Shown here piece by piece: positions 36,809 to 46,107 of a stretch of 64,000 bases of DNA (position 1 is its first letter; each line of letters begins with the position of its first letter). The position numbers and the translations under genes were made by a program. The stretch comes from Paenibacillus caseinilyticus (lineage in GTDB: Bacteria > Bacillota > Bacilli > Paenibacillales > NBRC-103111): assembly GCF_027533645.1 (NCBI RefSeq), contig NZ_JAQAGY010000002.1, forward strand, positions 248,001-312,000. The letters run 5' to 3'. The notes under the pieces were generated by a model that had not been told where the DNA came from, made no database searches, and saw only the letters and a list, made by a program, of their open reading frames with translations.

Positions 36809-37663
36809 ATGAAACAAAAATGGACATCCGTCGTGCTGCTGATGGCAGTGCTCACGCTTCTCATGACGGCCTGCGGAACGAAGAATCCGGCACCAGGCAC
36901 GGGAACGACCGCACCGGAAGGAACGGCGAAAGAAGGCAGCCCGGCCCCTGCGGCGGGAGCCAATGCGCTCGAGACGATCAAGAAGAACGGCAAACTGCGT
37001 GTCGGTACGGAAGGCACCTACGCTCCGTTCACTTTCCACGATAAGGACGGCAAGCTGACCGGATTCGACGTGGAGATCGCGGAGGAAGTGGCGAAGCGGC
37101 TCGGCGTTCAGGCCGAATTCATCGAGACCAAATGGGACGGCATGTTCGCGGGCCTCGATGCAAAGCGTTTTGATATCGTCGCGAACCAAGTATCGATCAA
37201 GGAAGACCGCAAGGTGAAGTACGATTTCTCCGACCCGTATATCGTCTCCAAAGCGGTGCTTATCGTACATAACGACAACCAGGACATCAAAAAGCTCGCG
37301 GACCTCAAAGGCAAGAAGTCCGGCCAGTCGCTGACGAGCAACCTCACCGAGATCGCGAAGGCGAACGGTGCCGAGATCGTGCAGACGGACGGCTTCAACC
37401 AGGCGATCGACCTGCTCATGTCCAAGCGTATCGATGCCACGATCAACGACGGCCTCTCGTACCTCGACCTCAAGAAGCAGAAGCCGGATGTGGCGATCAA
37501 GGTAGTGGACGAGACGACGGAAGCAACGCCGAGCGCCCTGCTCCTGAACAAAGGCAACACGGAGCTGCGCGATGCGATCAACAAAGCGCTGACCGATATG
37601 AAGAGCGACGGCGCTTACCTGAAGATTTCGGAAAAATATTTTGGGCAGGATGTGTCCAAGTAA
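36809..37663 (+). CDS. tcyA: Amino acid ABC transporter substrate-binding lipoprotein (cystine type)
   Basis: A 284-aa lipoprotein. The signal ends in the lipobox LMTAC (Cys near residue 22), then a Pro/Gly/Ala linker. The binding domain belongs to the polar amino-acid family: GKLRVGTEGTYAPFTFHDKD, LTGFDVEIAEEVAKRLGV, FDIVANQVSIKEDRKVKYDF. These resemble B. subtilis TcyA and other cystine-binding proteins more than glutamine or arginine ones, but substrate assignment is by similarity only. GGAGGACG precedes the ATG. First gene of the operon, with permease and ATPase directly behind. Confidence 0.88.
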   Translation: MKQKWTSVVLLMAVLTLLMTACGTKNPAPGTGTTAPEGTAKEGSPAPAAGANALETIKKNGKLRVGTEGTYAPFTFHDKDGKLTGFDVEIAEEVAKRLGVQAEFIETKWDGMFAGLDAKRFDIVANQVSIKEDRKVKYDFSDPYIVSKAVLIVHNDNQDIKKLADLKGKKSGQSLTSNLTEIAKANGAEIVQTDGFNQAIDLLMSKRIDATINDGLSYLDLKKQKPDVAIKVVDETTEATPSALLLNKGNTELRDAINKALTDMKSDGAYLKISEKYFGQDVSK

Positions 37664-37675
37664 AGGTTGTTACCT

Positions 37676-38353
37676 ATGGATGACAAAACCCAGAGACTGA
37701 TCGACATATTCACCGACTCCTTTCTACCCCTGCTGAAGGCAGGGGTAGCTTTTACGATTCCGCTGACGCTGATCTCTTTTTCGCTGGGACTGATTCTTGC
37801 CTTCCTGACCGCCCTTGCGCGAATGTCCTCCTTCCGGCCGCTGGCGCTGCTGGCCAGCTTCTATGTGTGGATTATCCGCGGAACGCCGCTGCTCGTGCAG
37901 CTCTTTATCATTTTCTACGGCCTTCCGGCCATAGGGGTGACGCTGGAGGCTTTCACGGCCGCCGTGATCGGATTCACGCTCAGCGTCGGCGCCTACTCCT
38001 CGGAGATTATCCGTGCCGCGATCCAATCGATTCCGAAGGGGCAGTGGGAAGCGGGCTACTCGCTCGGCATGACGCGGGGACAAGCCCTGCGCCGCATCAT
38101 TCTGCCGCAGTCGGTCCGGGTGTCCGTGCCGCCGCTGTTCAACTCCTTCATCTCGCTGGTGAAGGATACGTCGCTGGCGGCGACGGTCACGGTGACGGAG
38201 CTGTTCCAGAAGGCGCAGCAGATCACGGCTACGGTGTACGAGCCGCTTCTGCTCTACTGCGAAGCGGCGCTGATTTATTTGATCTTCAGCACGGTGCTAT
38301 CCAGCCTGCAGAACCGGCTCGAGAAGCGGTATGACCGCACTTCGGCCAGATAG
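37676..38353 (+). CDS. tcyB: Amino acid ABC transporter permease (cystine type)
   Basis: A 225-aa permease with about five helices. The ABC-interaction loop reads EAGYSLGMTRGQALRRIILP near residue 120, and WIIRGTPLLVQLFIIFYGLPA is the family signature of the polar amino-acid uptake permeases. The ATG at 37676 has AAAGG at nine bases; a TTG three codons upstream (37667) sits directly against the ribosome site and is less likely. It follows the binding protein after 12 bases. One permease gene suggests a homodimer in the membrane. Confidence 0.9.
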   Translation: MDDKTQRLIDIFTDSFLPLLKAGVAFTIPLTLISFSLGLILAFLTALARMSSFRPLALLASFYVWIIRGTPLLVQLFIIFYGLPAIGVTLEAFTAAVIGFTLSVGAYSSEIIRAAIQSIPKGQWEAGYSLGMTRGQALRRIILPQSVRVSVPPLFNSFISLVKDTSLAATVTVTELFQKAQQITATVYEPLLLYCEAALIYLIFSTVLSSLQNRLEKRYDRTSAR

Positions 38354-38362
38354 AGGTGAACC

Positions 38363-39133
38363 ATGACAAGCAGCGGCCATGCCATGCTCGAAATGAAGGA
38401 ATTGACCAAATCGTTCGGACCGACCCAGGTCCTCAAAGGGATCGACTTATCGCTTGCGGCGGGCAAGGTGCTCGCGATCATCGGCCCGTCGGGTTCGGGG
38501 AAGACGACGCTGCTGCGCTGCATGAATCTGCTCGAGACGCCGTCCGGCGGCACGCTCCGCATCGGAGATCTGCATCTGGATTACAGCGTCAGACCGCTGC
38601 CGAAGCAGGCCGATGTGCTCCGGCTCCGCAAGAAGACCGGGATGGTCTTCCAGTCGTATAACCTGTTCCCGCACATGACAGTGGTTCAGAATGTGATGGA
38701 GGGACAGGTTACCGTCCAGAAGAGGCCGAAGGAGGAAGCGCGGACCCGGGCGCTTGCGCTGCTCGGCAAAGTGGGGCTCGGGGAGAAGGCGGATGCCTAT
38801 CCGCACGAGCTCTCCGGCGGGCAGCAGCAGCGGGTCGGCATCGCCAGGGCGATGGCCGTCGAGCCCGAGCTGCTCTTGTTCGACGAGCCGACCTCCGCAC
38901 TCGACCCCGAACTCGTGGGAGAAGTGCTCAAGGTCATCAAGGAGCTGGCGTCCGAGGGCAGAACGATGGTGATCGTGACGCACGAGATGAAGTTCGCAAG
39001 CGAAGTCGCCGACCGGGTGATACTTATGGATGACGGCCGGATCGTCGAAGAGGGCAGTCCGGATCAGGTATTCAACCGGCCGAGCAGCGACCGGACGAAG
39101 CTGTTCCTCTCGCGGCTGCAGACGCAGGTATAG
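38363..39133 (+). CDS. tcyC: Amino acid ABC transporter ATP-binding protein (cystine type)
   Basis: A 256-aa ATPase. Walker [14 protein letters not shown] near residue 38, Q-loop [13 protein letters not shown], signature [16 protein letters not shown] near residue 150, Walker [20 protein letters not shown], and the switch His in IVTHEMKFA are all intact. It energises uptake through the preceding permease. The ATG follows GAGGTG and lies nine bases after the permease stop. The rightward operon ends at a bidirectional terminator about 220 bases downstream. Confidence 0.92.
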   Translation: MTSSGHAMLEMKELTKSFGPTQVLKGIDLSLAAGKVLAIIGPSGSGKTTLLRCMNLLETPSGGTLRIGDLHLDYSVRPLPKQADVLRLRKKTGMVFQSYNLFPHMTVVQNVMEGQVTVQKRPKEEARTRALALLGKVGLGEKADAYPHELSGGQQQRVGIARAMAVEPELLLFDEPTSALDPELVGEVLKVIKELASEGRTMVIVTHEMKFASEVADRVILMDDGRIVEEGSPDQVFNRPSSDRTKLFLSRLQTQV

Positions 39134-39356
39134 GGCGTCGGCTAGGTCACCTGGACTCGCGCGTCAGCATCATACAACGGCAGCATCGTAGGCAGTTCAT
39201 CGCCTATGCAGTATCATGACAAGCAGCACATCAGGCGCAGTATCACTATACTAGCCTCAACAAAAGCCTCATCGGCAAAACACCACCATCGCACGCATTA
39301 CCGGACGCCGCGTCCTTGAACGCATGCGGCGTAACAGGGGGTGCGGCATCACCGCC

Positions 39357-39405
39357 AAAAAGCCTCATCCGCAGCAGGGTTGCCCTTCTGCAGATGAGGC
39401 TTTTT
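39357..39405. terminator. Bidirectional terminator between tcyC and bmrD
   Basis: AAAAAGCCTCATC (39357-39369) pairs perfectly with GATGAGGCTTTTT (39393-39405), giving a T-run on both strands. Confidence 0.9.
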
Positions 39406-39427
39406 GAACTATCAGAAGCATAATTTC

Positions 39428-39450
39428 GCGCATCGTCCTTTAAAGGACGG
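39428..39450. repeat. Palindromic motif shared with 47227-47248
   Basis: The 16-bp perfect palindrome CGTCCTTTAAAGGACG sits inside a stretch beginning GCGCATC that recurs almost unchanged at 47226-47248 (one substitution, one T fewer). Confidence 0.55.
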
Positions 39451-39491
39451 CACATAGAATGCAGCCGCGGCCCTGCGATACGGTGTGGGAG

Positions 39492-41600
39492 CTACCTCGC
39501 CGCGCCCGCTTCCGGTCTGCCGGCATCGGCCGGCTGCTGAGGCAGGCCCGCTTCGGGAGCATCGGCCGGCTGTTCCCCAGATTGAAGCAGGTACATCTGA
39601 TAGTAGCGTCCTTGCCCTGCCATGAGCTCGGCATGATTGCCGCGCTCCATGATGTGGCCGCGGTCCAGGACGAGGATCGTATCGGCATTCTTGATCGTCG
39701 ACAAGCGGTGGGCGATGATGAAGGTCGTACGCCCGCGCTTCAGCACCTCAAGGGCCGATTGGATGACGGCTTCCGTCTCGGAATCGATGCTGGCGGTGGC
39801 TTCGTCGAGAATCAGGATCGCCGGATCGAAGGCGAGCGCGCGGGCGAACGAGATCAGCTGGCGCTGGCCGGCGGACAAGGTGCCGCCCTTCTCGATGACC
39901 GGCTCGTCGATCCCGCCGGGGAGAGCCGAGAACATCTCGTAGGCTCCGACATCGCGCAGCGCTCTTTCGACCTTTTCCCGGGAAATATTCGGGTCCCCGA
40001 GGGACACGTTGGACGCAATCGTGCCGGTGAACAGGTAGGGATCCTGCAGAACGATACCCATGTGCTGCCGGAGCAGCTGATGCGGGATGCCGCGGATATC
40101 GTTCCCGTCGACCGTAATGCGGCCCTGCTGGGGATCGTAGAAGCGGAAGAGCAGGTTGAGGATCGAGCTCTTACCCGAGCCGGTGTGGCCGACCAGTGCG
40201 ACGGTCTCGCCCTGACGGGCTTCGAAGGAGATGTTATTCAGTACGGTCTCGTTCTCCTTATAAGCGAACGACACGTCCTGGAAGCTGACGTCTCCCCGGT
40301 AGCGGTCGAGCCTGCCGTCCGCGACATCCGTACCCTCTTCGTCGAGAAGTTCGAATACCCGGTTCGCAGAGACCAGGGCGGTCTCGAGGTTGCTCAGCTG
40401 GTTCACGATGCCGACGATGGGTTGGAACATGCGGTTCATGTAATCGACGAAGGCGTAGAGAACGCCGATCGTGACGGCTGTGCCGAGCAGGCCCCCGCCG
40501 AACATCCAGATCACTCCGAGGAAGATGATGTTGCGGATGACATTGACAAGATTATGCGATGTGATGGAGTTGAGGCTGAGCAGCTTGTTCTGGTACGTAT
40601 AATACTCGCCGTTCAGCTCTTCGAATTCCCGCATCGTCTGCCGGCCCTGGCGGAAGGCGCGGATGATCGGCATCCCGCCGATTGCTTCGTTGATCATCCC
40701 GTTGATGTCGCTGAGCCGCGAGCGGATCTCCTCGTTGTACCGCTCCGCGAAGCGGCGGTAGATCTTGATCCACACGTACAGCAGCGGGAAGAGGGGCAGG
40801 GCGATCAGCGCCAGCCGGGTATCGAGCAGGAACAGGGCGCCGATGATCGCAGTCATATAGATGATGCCGGAGAAAAAGTTGGCGAGCACCGCGACATACA
40901 GCTCCCGGATCGATTCCGTATCGTTGGTGACCCGGGAGACGACCTTGCCCGCAGGGAGGTTGTCGAAGTAGGGGATTGGCAGCCGCTGCACCTGCGCGAA
41001 CACATCCTCGCGCATCCGGCTGATGATCCGGTTGGCCGAGATCTGCAGCAGGTAGCGCTGGCCGTAGGTGAACAAGGCGCTGAGCACGAGCAGGCCGAAG
41101 TAGCCGGCGGCCAAGAGCAGCAGCGGGTTGAACTCCGGCGCATAGAAGGCGTAGAGCTCCCCGGCGGACAAGGCGCGGGCGGGATAAGCATGCTGCTGTC
41201 CGTCCGCGGACGTGACAGTCATCTCCGGCTGCCCGCTGTCCGGGATATGGACGGACCGGGTTCCGTCGCCCGCGAACGGCCCTTCCGCGAAGTAATAGGT
41301 GAGGCCGCTCTGGATGATGCGGACCTCGGTGCCGGGCGTCTCGCCGGGCAGCCAGTGGTCGATCCGTTTGTAATGCTTGCCGCCGTAGGCGGCGGTATAT
41401 TCGCCGGGCTCCGCGGCCTGGTGCCAGGCCAGCTCGATGCCGAGGATATGCCGGTCGATCATGCGTTTGGCGATCAAGGGACCGGCAAGCTCGGCACAGG
41501 CGGCCAGCGTGAGCAGCGCCAGGGCGATCAGGATAGGCCGGCGGAACAGCAGGGCATAGCGGAACAGTCTGGCGCCGGTGCGGCGTGATGCGGTATTCAT
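39492..41600 (-). CDS. bmrD: Multidrug ABC exporter subunit BmrD (YheH)
   Basis: A 702-aa half-transporter with a six-helix membrane domain and C-terminal ATPase. It matches B. subtilis YheH/BmrD along its length, including the long outside insert between helices 1 and 2 (residues about 50-165) specific to this subunit. ATPase motifs: VGHTGSGKSSILNLLFRF, LQDPYLFTGTIASNVSLGD, LSAGQRQLISFARALA and LILDEATASID with the catalytic Glu intact. BmrC and BmrD form a heterodimeric drug exporter. GAGGGTGAA precedes the ATG, 38 bases after bmrC. Expression should depend on the leader upstream of bmrC. Confidence 0.94.
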   Translation of the reverse strand: MNTASRRTGARLFRYALLFRRPILIALALLTLAACAELAGPLIAKRMIDRHILGIELAWHQAAEPGEYTAAYGGKHYKRIDHWLPGETPGTEVRIIQSGLTYYFAEGPFAGDGTRSVHIPDSGQPEMTVTSADGQQHAYPARALSAGELYAFYAPEFNPLLLLAAGYFGLLVLSALFTYGQRYLLQISANRIISRMREDVFAQVQRLPIPYFDNLPAGKVVSRVTNDTESIRELYVAVLANFFSGIIYMTAIIGALFLLDTRLALIALPLFPLLYVWIKIYRRFAERYNEEIRSRLSDINGMINEAIGGMPIIRAFRQGRQTMREFEELNGEYYTYQNKLLSLNSITSHNLVNVIRNIIFLGVIWMFGGGLLGTAVTIGVLYAFVDYMNRMFQPIVGIVNQLSNLETALVSANRVFELLDEEGTDVADGRLDRYRGDVSFQDVSFAYKENETVLNNISFEARQGETVALVGHTGSGKSSILNLLFRFYDPQQGRITVDGNDIRGIPHQLLRQHMGIVLQDPYLFTGTIASNVSLGDPNISREKVERALRDVGAYEMFSALPGGIDEPVIEKGGTLSAGQRQLISFARALAFDPAILILDEATASIDSETEAVIQSALEVLKRGRTTFIIAHRLSTIKNADTILVLDRGHIMERGNHAELMAGQGRYYQMYLLQSGEQPADAPEAGLPQQPADAGRPEAGAAR

Positions 41601-41638
41601 CTGGGGTTCACCCTCTTATCTTCTTGAAATATATCTTA

Positions 41639-43387
41639 TTAGGCTGGGGATACGGCGGATTCGAGCTGCTGCCGGTCGTACTGTTCTTTGTACCAGCCTC
41701 CGAGTGCCAGCAGCTCTTGGTGCGTACCGGCCTCAGCGATCCGTCCTTCGTCGAGGACGAGGATCAGGTCCGCATGCTGCACGGCGGAGAGGCGGTGGGT
41801 CGTGATCAGCGTCGTCCGGCCGGCCCGCTCCCGGCGGATGCCGGCGATGATCTCGGCTTCGGTCTTCGCATCGACGGCCGATAGGGCATCGTCGAGCATG
41901 AGAATCTCGGGATCCGCGATCAGCGCCCGGGCAATCGAGACGCGCTGCTTCTGCCCGCCGGAGAGGGCGACGCCCTTCTCGCCGACGAGCGTCTGCAGGC
42001 CTTGGGGCAGGAAAGCGATATCCTTGGCGAAGGAGGCGAGCTCGAGAGCCTTGCGGAGTTCGTCGTCCCCTGCGCCGGGCCGCCCGAACAGGATGTTCTC
42101 GCGGATGGTCCGTGAGAACAGTATCGGCTGCTGGGGCACATAGCCGATCCAGCCGTGGAGCACGTCCGGATCGATCTCTTCCACCGCCGTGCCGGAGATT
42201 GTGAAAGATCCGCTGCCGGACGGGTATTCGCGGAGCAGCTGCTTCAGCAGCGTCGTCTTGCCGCTGCCGGTCCGTCCGACGATCCCGAGGGTCTCGCCCC
42301 GGTGCAGCTCGAAGGAGATATCGACGAGATTGTCGATCGGCGAAGAAGGATAGCGGAACGAGAGTCCCTGCATCGCGATGGTATCGGGCCGAGCTACCTC
42401 TACCGGGGCGGCAGGCCCCGGTACGTCGGGCTCGTAGGCCAGCGTTTCGTTCACCCTGTCGAGCGAGGCGCTGCCGCGCTGCATGATGTTGATCAGCTCG
42501 CCGATGGCGAACATCGGCCAGATCAGCATCCCGAGGAAGACGTTGAACGAGACGAGCTCACCGAGCGTCAGCTCCCCATGGAACACGAGATAGGCACCGT
42601 AACAGAGTCCGATCAGGTAGGAGAGGCCGACCAGGATTTTGATCGTAGGCTCGAAGAGGGCGTCAATGCGGGCGACATCGGTATTCTTATCGAATACATG
42701 CCGCGTCATCTCGCCGAATTGCTCCCGGCTCGCCTTCTCCTGGACGAACGCACGGATGACGCGCACGCCCCCGATCGTCTCGAGCACGCTGTCATTCATC
42801 TCGCCGAACGCCTGCTGGGCATCCGTGAACCGCTGGTGGATGCGTCCCCCGAACTGCTGGATGAGCAGCGCCATCAGGGGGAGCGGCAGCAGGGAAGCCA
42901 GTGTAAGCTTCCAGGAGATGAAGACGGCCATGACAGTCAGGATCGTCAGCATGAAGATGCTGGAGTCGATCAGGGTGAGAATGCCGAAGCCGGCGGTGGT
43001 CGAGACGGCGCGCAGGTCATTCGTCGCGCGGGCCATCAGGTCGCCGGTCCGGTTGCGCTCGTAGAACGTCGGTGTCATCCGCAGCAGCTGCTTCATCAAG
43101 GACGTGCGCAGCGTGCGTTCCAGTACGAACGCGCCGCCGAACAACTGGCACATCCACACGTAGTTGATGAGATAGCCGATGACCGTGAGGGCTCCCCACA
43201 GGGCTAGCACGCCGTAGAAGGCGGAGCCGCCGAGCGTCCCTTGGTGGATTCCGTCGATGGAATAGCCGATAAGCTTGGGAGGAATCACGTCGATGATGCC
43301 GGCGATGGCTAAGAGGCCGATGGCGATAGAGTAACGGCGCCAGTGAAGCTTGAAGAACCAGCGCAGTTTGAAGAGCACATTCAGCAT
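41639..43387 (-). CDS. bmrC: Multidrug ABC exporter subunit BmrC (YheI)
   Basis: A 582-aa half-transporter closely resembling B. subtilis YheI/BmrC from its first residues (LFKLRWFFKLHWRRYSIAIG). Motifs: [46 protein letters not shown] and LMLDDALSAVD. The residue after the Walker B Asp is Asp instead of the catalytic Glu, as known for the degenerate site of BmrC, so ATP hydrolysis is expected mainly at the site completed by BmrD. The ATG follows AAAGGAG. It is the first long gene behind a leader of about 330 bases with two terminators. Confidence 0.94.
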   Translation of the reverse strand: MLNVLFKLRWFFKLHWRRYSIAIGLLAIAGIIDVIPPKLIGYSIDGIHQGTLGGSAFYGVLALWGALTVIGYLINYVWMCQLFGGAFVLERTLRTSLMKQLLRMTPTFYERNRTGDLMARATNDLRAVSTTAGFGILTLIDSSIFMLTILTVMAVFISWKLTLASLLPLPLMALLIQQFGGRIHQRFTDAQQAFGEMNDSVLETIGGVRVIRAFVQEKASREQFGEMTRHVFDKNTDVARIDALFEPTIKILVGLSYLIGLCYGAYLVFHGELTLGELVSFNVFLGMLIWPMFAIGELINIMQRGSASLDRVNETLAYEPDVPGPAAPVEVARPDTIAMQGLSFRYPSSPIDNLVDISFELHRGETLGIVGRTGSGKTTLLKQLLREYPSGSGSFTISGTAVEEIDPDVLHGWIGYVPQQPILFSRTIRENILFGRPGAGDDELRKALELASFAKDIAFLPQGLQTLVGEKGVALSGGQKQRVSIARALIADPEILMLDDALSAVDAKTEAEIIAGIRRERAGRTTLITTHRLSAVQHADLILVLDEGRIAEAGTHQELLALGGWYKEQYDRQQLESAVSPA

Positions 43388-43406
43388 AGGGGAAGCTCCT
43401 TTCGGG

Positions 43407-43456
43407 GTGCCAAAAAATCAAAAAGGCATACCGCCACTTCTATCGCGGTACGCCTT
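43407..43456 (-). terminator. Leader terminator 2, next to bmrC (attenuator)
   Basis: On the minus strand a 12-bp stem (AAGGCGTACCGC with one G-U pair, 43423-43456) around a 10-base loop is followed by TTTTTGATTTTTT. It ends 20 bases before the bmrC start codon. Confidence 0.85.
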
Positions 43457-43508
43457 CGGAGCGGTTCCTCCCGGAATCCCAGGCAGCGGGAGTATCCGGC
43501 AGGACGCG

Positions 43509-43551
43509 CAAAAAGGCGCACAGGCTACGAGGGTATCGTAACCGGTGCGCC
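43509..43551 (-). terminator. Leader terminator 1 (attenuator)
   Basis: On the minus strand GGCGCAC pairs with GTGCGCC (43515-43551), extended inwards by GG-TACGA/TCGTA-CC, and is followed by TTTTTG. It begins 28 bases after the stop codon of the candidate leader peptide. Confidence 0.85.
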
Positions 43552-43578
43552 GCATTTCTCTTCTAAGGTGCTGTCCCC

Positions 43579-43680
43579 TTAAGGCAGGAGGGCACGCGAA
43601 GGAAGCGGGACGGTTACGCCGCAGACGAAGCGATGGAAGATGACAAAGCGGTGGGGCCGATCATTCCCTGGAGTGTGCAT
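43579..43680 (-). CDS. Candidate BmrB-like leader peptide (33 aa)
   Basis: A 33-codon minus-strand frame, ATG at 43680 and TAA at 43579, lies inside the transcribed leader of bmrCD. AAAGGACGG precedes the ATG by about seven bases. The peptide starts MHTPGNDRPHRFVIFHRF and ends in PSRALLP. In B. subtilis, bmrCD is preceded by the leader-peptide gene bmrB, whose translation controls a transcription attenuator; position, size and the following terminators fit that scheme here. No sequence similarity to BmrB is claimed. Chance occurrence is possible. Confidence 0.5.
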   Translation of the reverse strand: MHTPGNDRPHRFVIFHRFVCGVTVPLPSRALLP

Positions 43681-43726
43681 AGTACAGCCGTCCTTTCCCG
43701 TAAACTGGAAGATATCTACTGGAGTC

Positions 43727-43756
43727 ACTTTACCATCCCGCTTTCGGACGTGTCAA
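43727..43756 (-). promoter_or_regulatory. Promoter of the bmrCD leader
   Basis: On the minus strand TTGACA (43751-43756) and TAAAGT (43727-43732) are separated by 18 bases. The start would lie near 43720, about 40 bases before the candidate leader peptide. Confidence 0.6.
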
Positions 43757-43838
43757 CGGGAAAGAATCGTTATACTCAAAGCTTCCGGAGATGGTGCCGC
43801 CGGGACGTAGTCCTGTCCTGCGCTTTGCCCAAGAGACC

Positions 43839-43874
43839 CAAAAAGGACGCCTGCCGAATCGTCGGAGGCGTCCT
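43839..43874 (-). terminator. Terminator of the Cache chemoreceptor gene
   Basis: AGGACGCCT (43844-43852) pairs with AGGCGTCCT (43866-43874) plus inner CCGA/TCGG, followed on the minus strand by TTTTTGGG, 17 bases after the stop codon. Confidence 0.85.
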
Positions 43875-43890
43875 CTAGGGGTGTCGGAGC

Positions 43891-45879
43891 TTATTTAGTA
43901 GAGAACTTGCTGACCATATCTCGCAGCTCCATGGCCATCTCGCTGAGCGACTGGGAAGAGTTCGAGACTTCGTCCATGGACTGCTTCTGCTCGGAAGTCG
44001 CGCGCGATACTTGAGCGAGCTGGTCTGCAGCTTCCTTGGTCACATGAAGCATCTCGGACATCGACGCGGCGACTTCCTCCGTGCCCGCGGAGAGCTCCTG
44101 CGAGGCGGCCGATACTTCCTGGATCTGGTCGCTGACGGACCGTACCGAACGGAGCACGTGCTCGAAGATCTCGCCGACTTTGGAGACTTGGCCGACGCCT
44201 TCGTTCATCATGTCCACGCCCACGCTTACGGTACTGGATACCGTGCGGGTGTTGTCAAGAATGGAGGAGACAATCGCCGTGATGCGCTCGGCTTCCGTAC
44301 GGGTCTGCTCCGCGAGTTTCTTAACTTCCGTCGCCACGACGGCGAAGCCTTGGCCGTGTTCGCCGGCCCGTGCCGCTTCGATCGAAGCGTTCAAGGCGAG
44401 CAGGTTCGTCTGCTGGGCGATGCCGCGGATGACATCGATGATCTCGCCGATCGTATTGGACTGCTGCTCGAGCGACTGGACGGCTGTCGCCGTTTGGCGA
44501 ACCGTAGTGCCGACAGCCGTCATTTGGCGGATCGCCGCCTGTACTTCCGAATGTCCGCTGCTCACCTCATGCACGACTTCGCTGGTCGCCTCCGAGACGC
44601 TGGAAGCCGATTCGGCGATTTTCTCGATGCCTGCTGCCATTTCGTTCATCGTAATATGCGTCTGGCTTGCACTGTCATACTGCGATTCGGAGCCCTTGGC
44701 CATCACAGTGACGGAACGGTTCACCTGTTCGGATGCGGCTGCCGTCTGCAGGGATGTGGCTGTGAGCTCTTCCGACGAAGCGGCGACAATCTCGGAGGAT
44801 TCCGATATTTTGCCGATCAGGACGCAGAACGAATCAAGCATGCTGTTGATATTGACCTTCAAGGTCTCGATCTCGTCTTCTCCGCGAATCTCCAGGCGGC
44901 CCGCGAGGCGGCCTCCGGCTACTTCCTTCATCAAGGAACTGATGCGCAGCAGCGGGGCGGCTATGAACCGGGCCACGATCAGCGCAATGCAGGTAACCAG
45001 AATCAGGGCGACCGCCATAATGACAAGCGCGGTTACGCGGGTTTTGTTGACGGGGGCGTAGACTTCTTTCTCAGGAGCGATAATGACCATTTTCCAACCG
45101 GTGGTGGCAACCGTATCATAGGCTGCCGCATAGGAGGCCTTGTCGGCTTCCGTATAGGTCATGATGCCGTTCGTATGTCCCAGCACTGCGCCCTCGAAGC
45201 CGGTGTCGGCGTCGCCGAGCAGTTCCTTGACGGGCTTGCCTACCCGCTCCGCTTCCCGGTGGATCAGATAGGTGCCGGTCGAGGACAGGAGATAGCCGTA
45301 GCCGCTGCCCTGCTTGATGCTGCTGACCATGCCGACGAGGTCGGCCGGGGAGAGCAGCATCTGCAGCATGCCGGCGAACTCGCCGTTGTCTTTCTTGAAC
45401 GGCATGTCGATGATAATGACGTTCTCGCCGGTTGCCGCTGATTTGCGGATGTCGGATACGGCGGTCTTCATGGTGCTTTGGGCGGCTTTGAAATTATCGA
45501 ACTTGGAGACATCCACCACACTGCCGTCAATGCGGTGGGATTGTCCTGCCGGGCTTACGTAATTGAACGCCTGGACGTCCGGGTCAGCCTCTTGCATGAT
45601 CTTCAGCACCGGCACGATGAGGGCGGCATCGCTCTGTTTGAATTCCGGATGGGCGTCAATCACGCGCTGGGCACGGGTGATCTTCCCCTTCAGCCAGCTG
45701 TCGATATTGGCTGCGCTGAGCTGGGCCAGTGCCGATTGATTGCCCTTGGTCGATGTTTCCATCGCGTCGGTGGATGTCGTCATGAGCAGTCCGCTGGAGA
45801 CGAGCAGCGGCAGCATGGAGACCGACAGCAGAAGCGCGATGATCTTCGCCCGGACTGATTTGCCGAACACGTTCTTCAT
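43891..45879 (-). CDS. Methyl-accepting chemotaxis protein with Cache sensor
   Basis: A 662-aa chemoreceptor. TM1 lies at residues 10-35 ([20 protein letters not shown]). The outside part of about 245 residues has the double-Cache pattern: [21 protein letters not shown], then [35 protein letters not shown] and [16 protein letters not shown]2 ([20 protein letters not shown]) is near residue 295, then HAMP and the signalling coiled coil with tip [25 protein letters not shown] precedes the ATG. dCache receptors often bind amino acids or organic acids; the ligand is not known here. Single gene. Confidence 0.94.
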   Translation of the reverse strand: MKNVFGKSVRAKIIALLLSVSMLPLLVSSGLLMTTSTDAMETSTKGNQSALAQLSAANIDSWLKGKITRAQRVIDAHPEFKQSDAALIVPVLKIMQEADPDVQAFNYVSPAGQSHRIDGSVVDVSKFDNFKAAQSTMKTAVSDIRKSAATGENVIIIDMPFKKDNGEFAGMLQMLLSPADLVGMVSSIKQGSGYGYLLSSTGTYLIHREAERVGKPVKELLGDADTGFEGAVLGHTNGIMTYTEADKASYAAAYDTVATTGWKMVIIAPEKEVYAPVNKTRVTALVIMAVALILVTCIALIVARFIAAPLLRISSLMKEVAGGRLAGRLEIRGEDEIETLKVNINSMLDSFCVLIGKISESSEIVAASSEELTATSLQTAAASEQVNRSVTVMAKGSESQYDSASQTHITMNEMAAGIEKIAESASSVSEATSEVVHEVSSGHSEVQAAIRQMTAVGTTVRQTATAVQSLEQQSNTIGEIIDVIRGIAQQTNLLALNASIEAARAGEHGQGFAVVATEVKKLAEQTRTEAERITAIVSSILDNTRTVSSTVSVGVDMMNEGVGQVSKVGEIFEHVLRSVRSVSDQIQEVSAASQELSAGTEEVAASMSEMLHVTKEAADQLAQVSRATSEQKQSMDEVSNSSQSLSEMAMELRDMVSKFSTK

Positions 45880-46107
45880 GATATGGAGTCCTCCTGTAAG
45901 CCCAACTGAATGGGATAAGTGTATAAGTGATATCCTCTATGTCGGCAGGGGGAGGGGGCCGGGTGAAGAGTGAATCCTTGGATAAGTGCACGAAGAGGCG
46001 GAAGATCGTGCGGCCCATGGACCTATTGCGGGCTGCGGCGCCAGAAGGTAGAGTGAAGTGGATGGGCTCCATCCTACACCTAAGCAGCAAGAAAGGAAGA
46101 TGATTTT

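Larger units (their letters stand above)
39134..39491. other. Intergenic region between convergent tcyC and bmrD
   Basis: It holds a bidirectional terminator (39357-39405), a shorter copy of the AAAAGCCTCATC arm near 39263, and a palindrome at 39434-39449. No supported gene. Confidence 0.6.

Noticed and set aside
41639-43387. BmrC ATPase site read as a damaging mutation (Asp after Walker B)
   Set aside because: The same substitution is a normal feature of BmrC in heterodimeric exporters; BmrD carries the intact site.
43633-43878. Plus-strand 81-codon frame over the bmrCD leader
   Set aside because: No ribosome site, and it overlaps the chemoreceptor terminator and the leader signals on the other strand.
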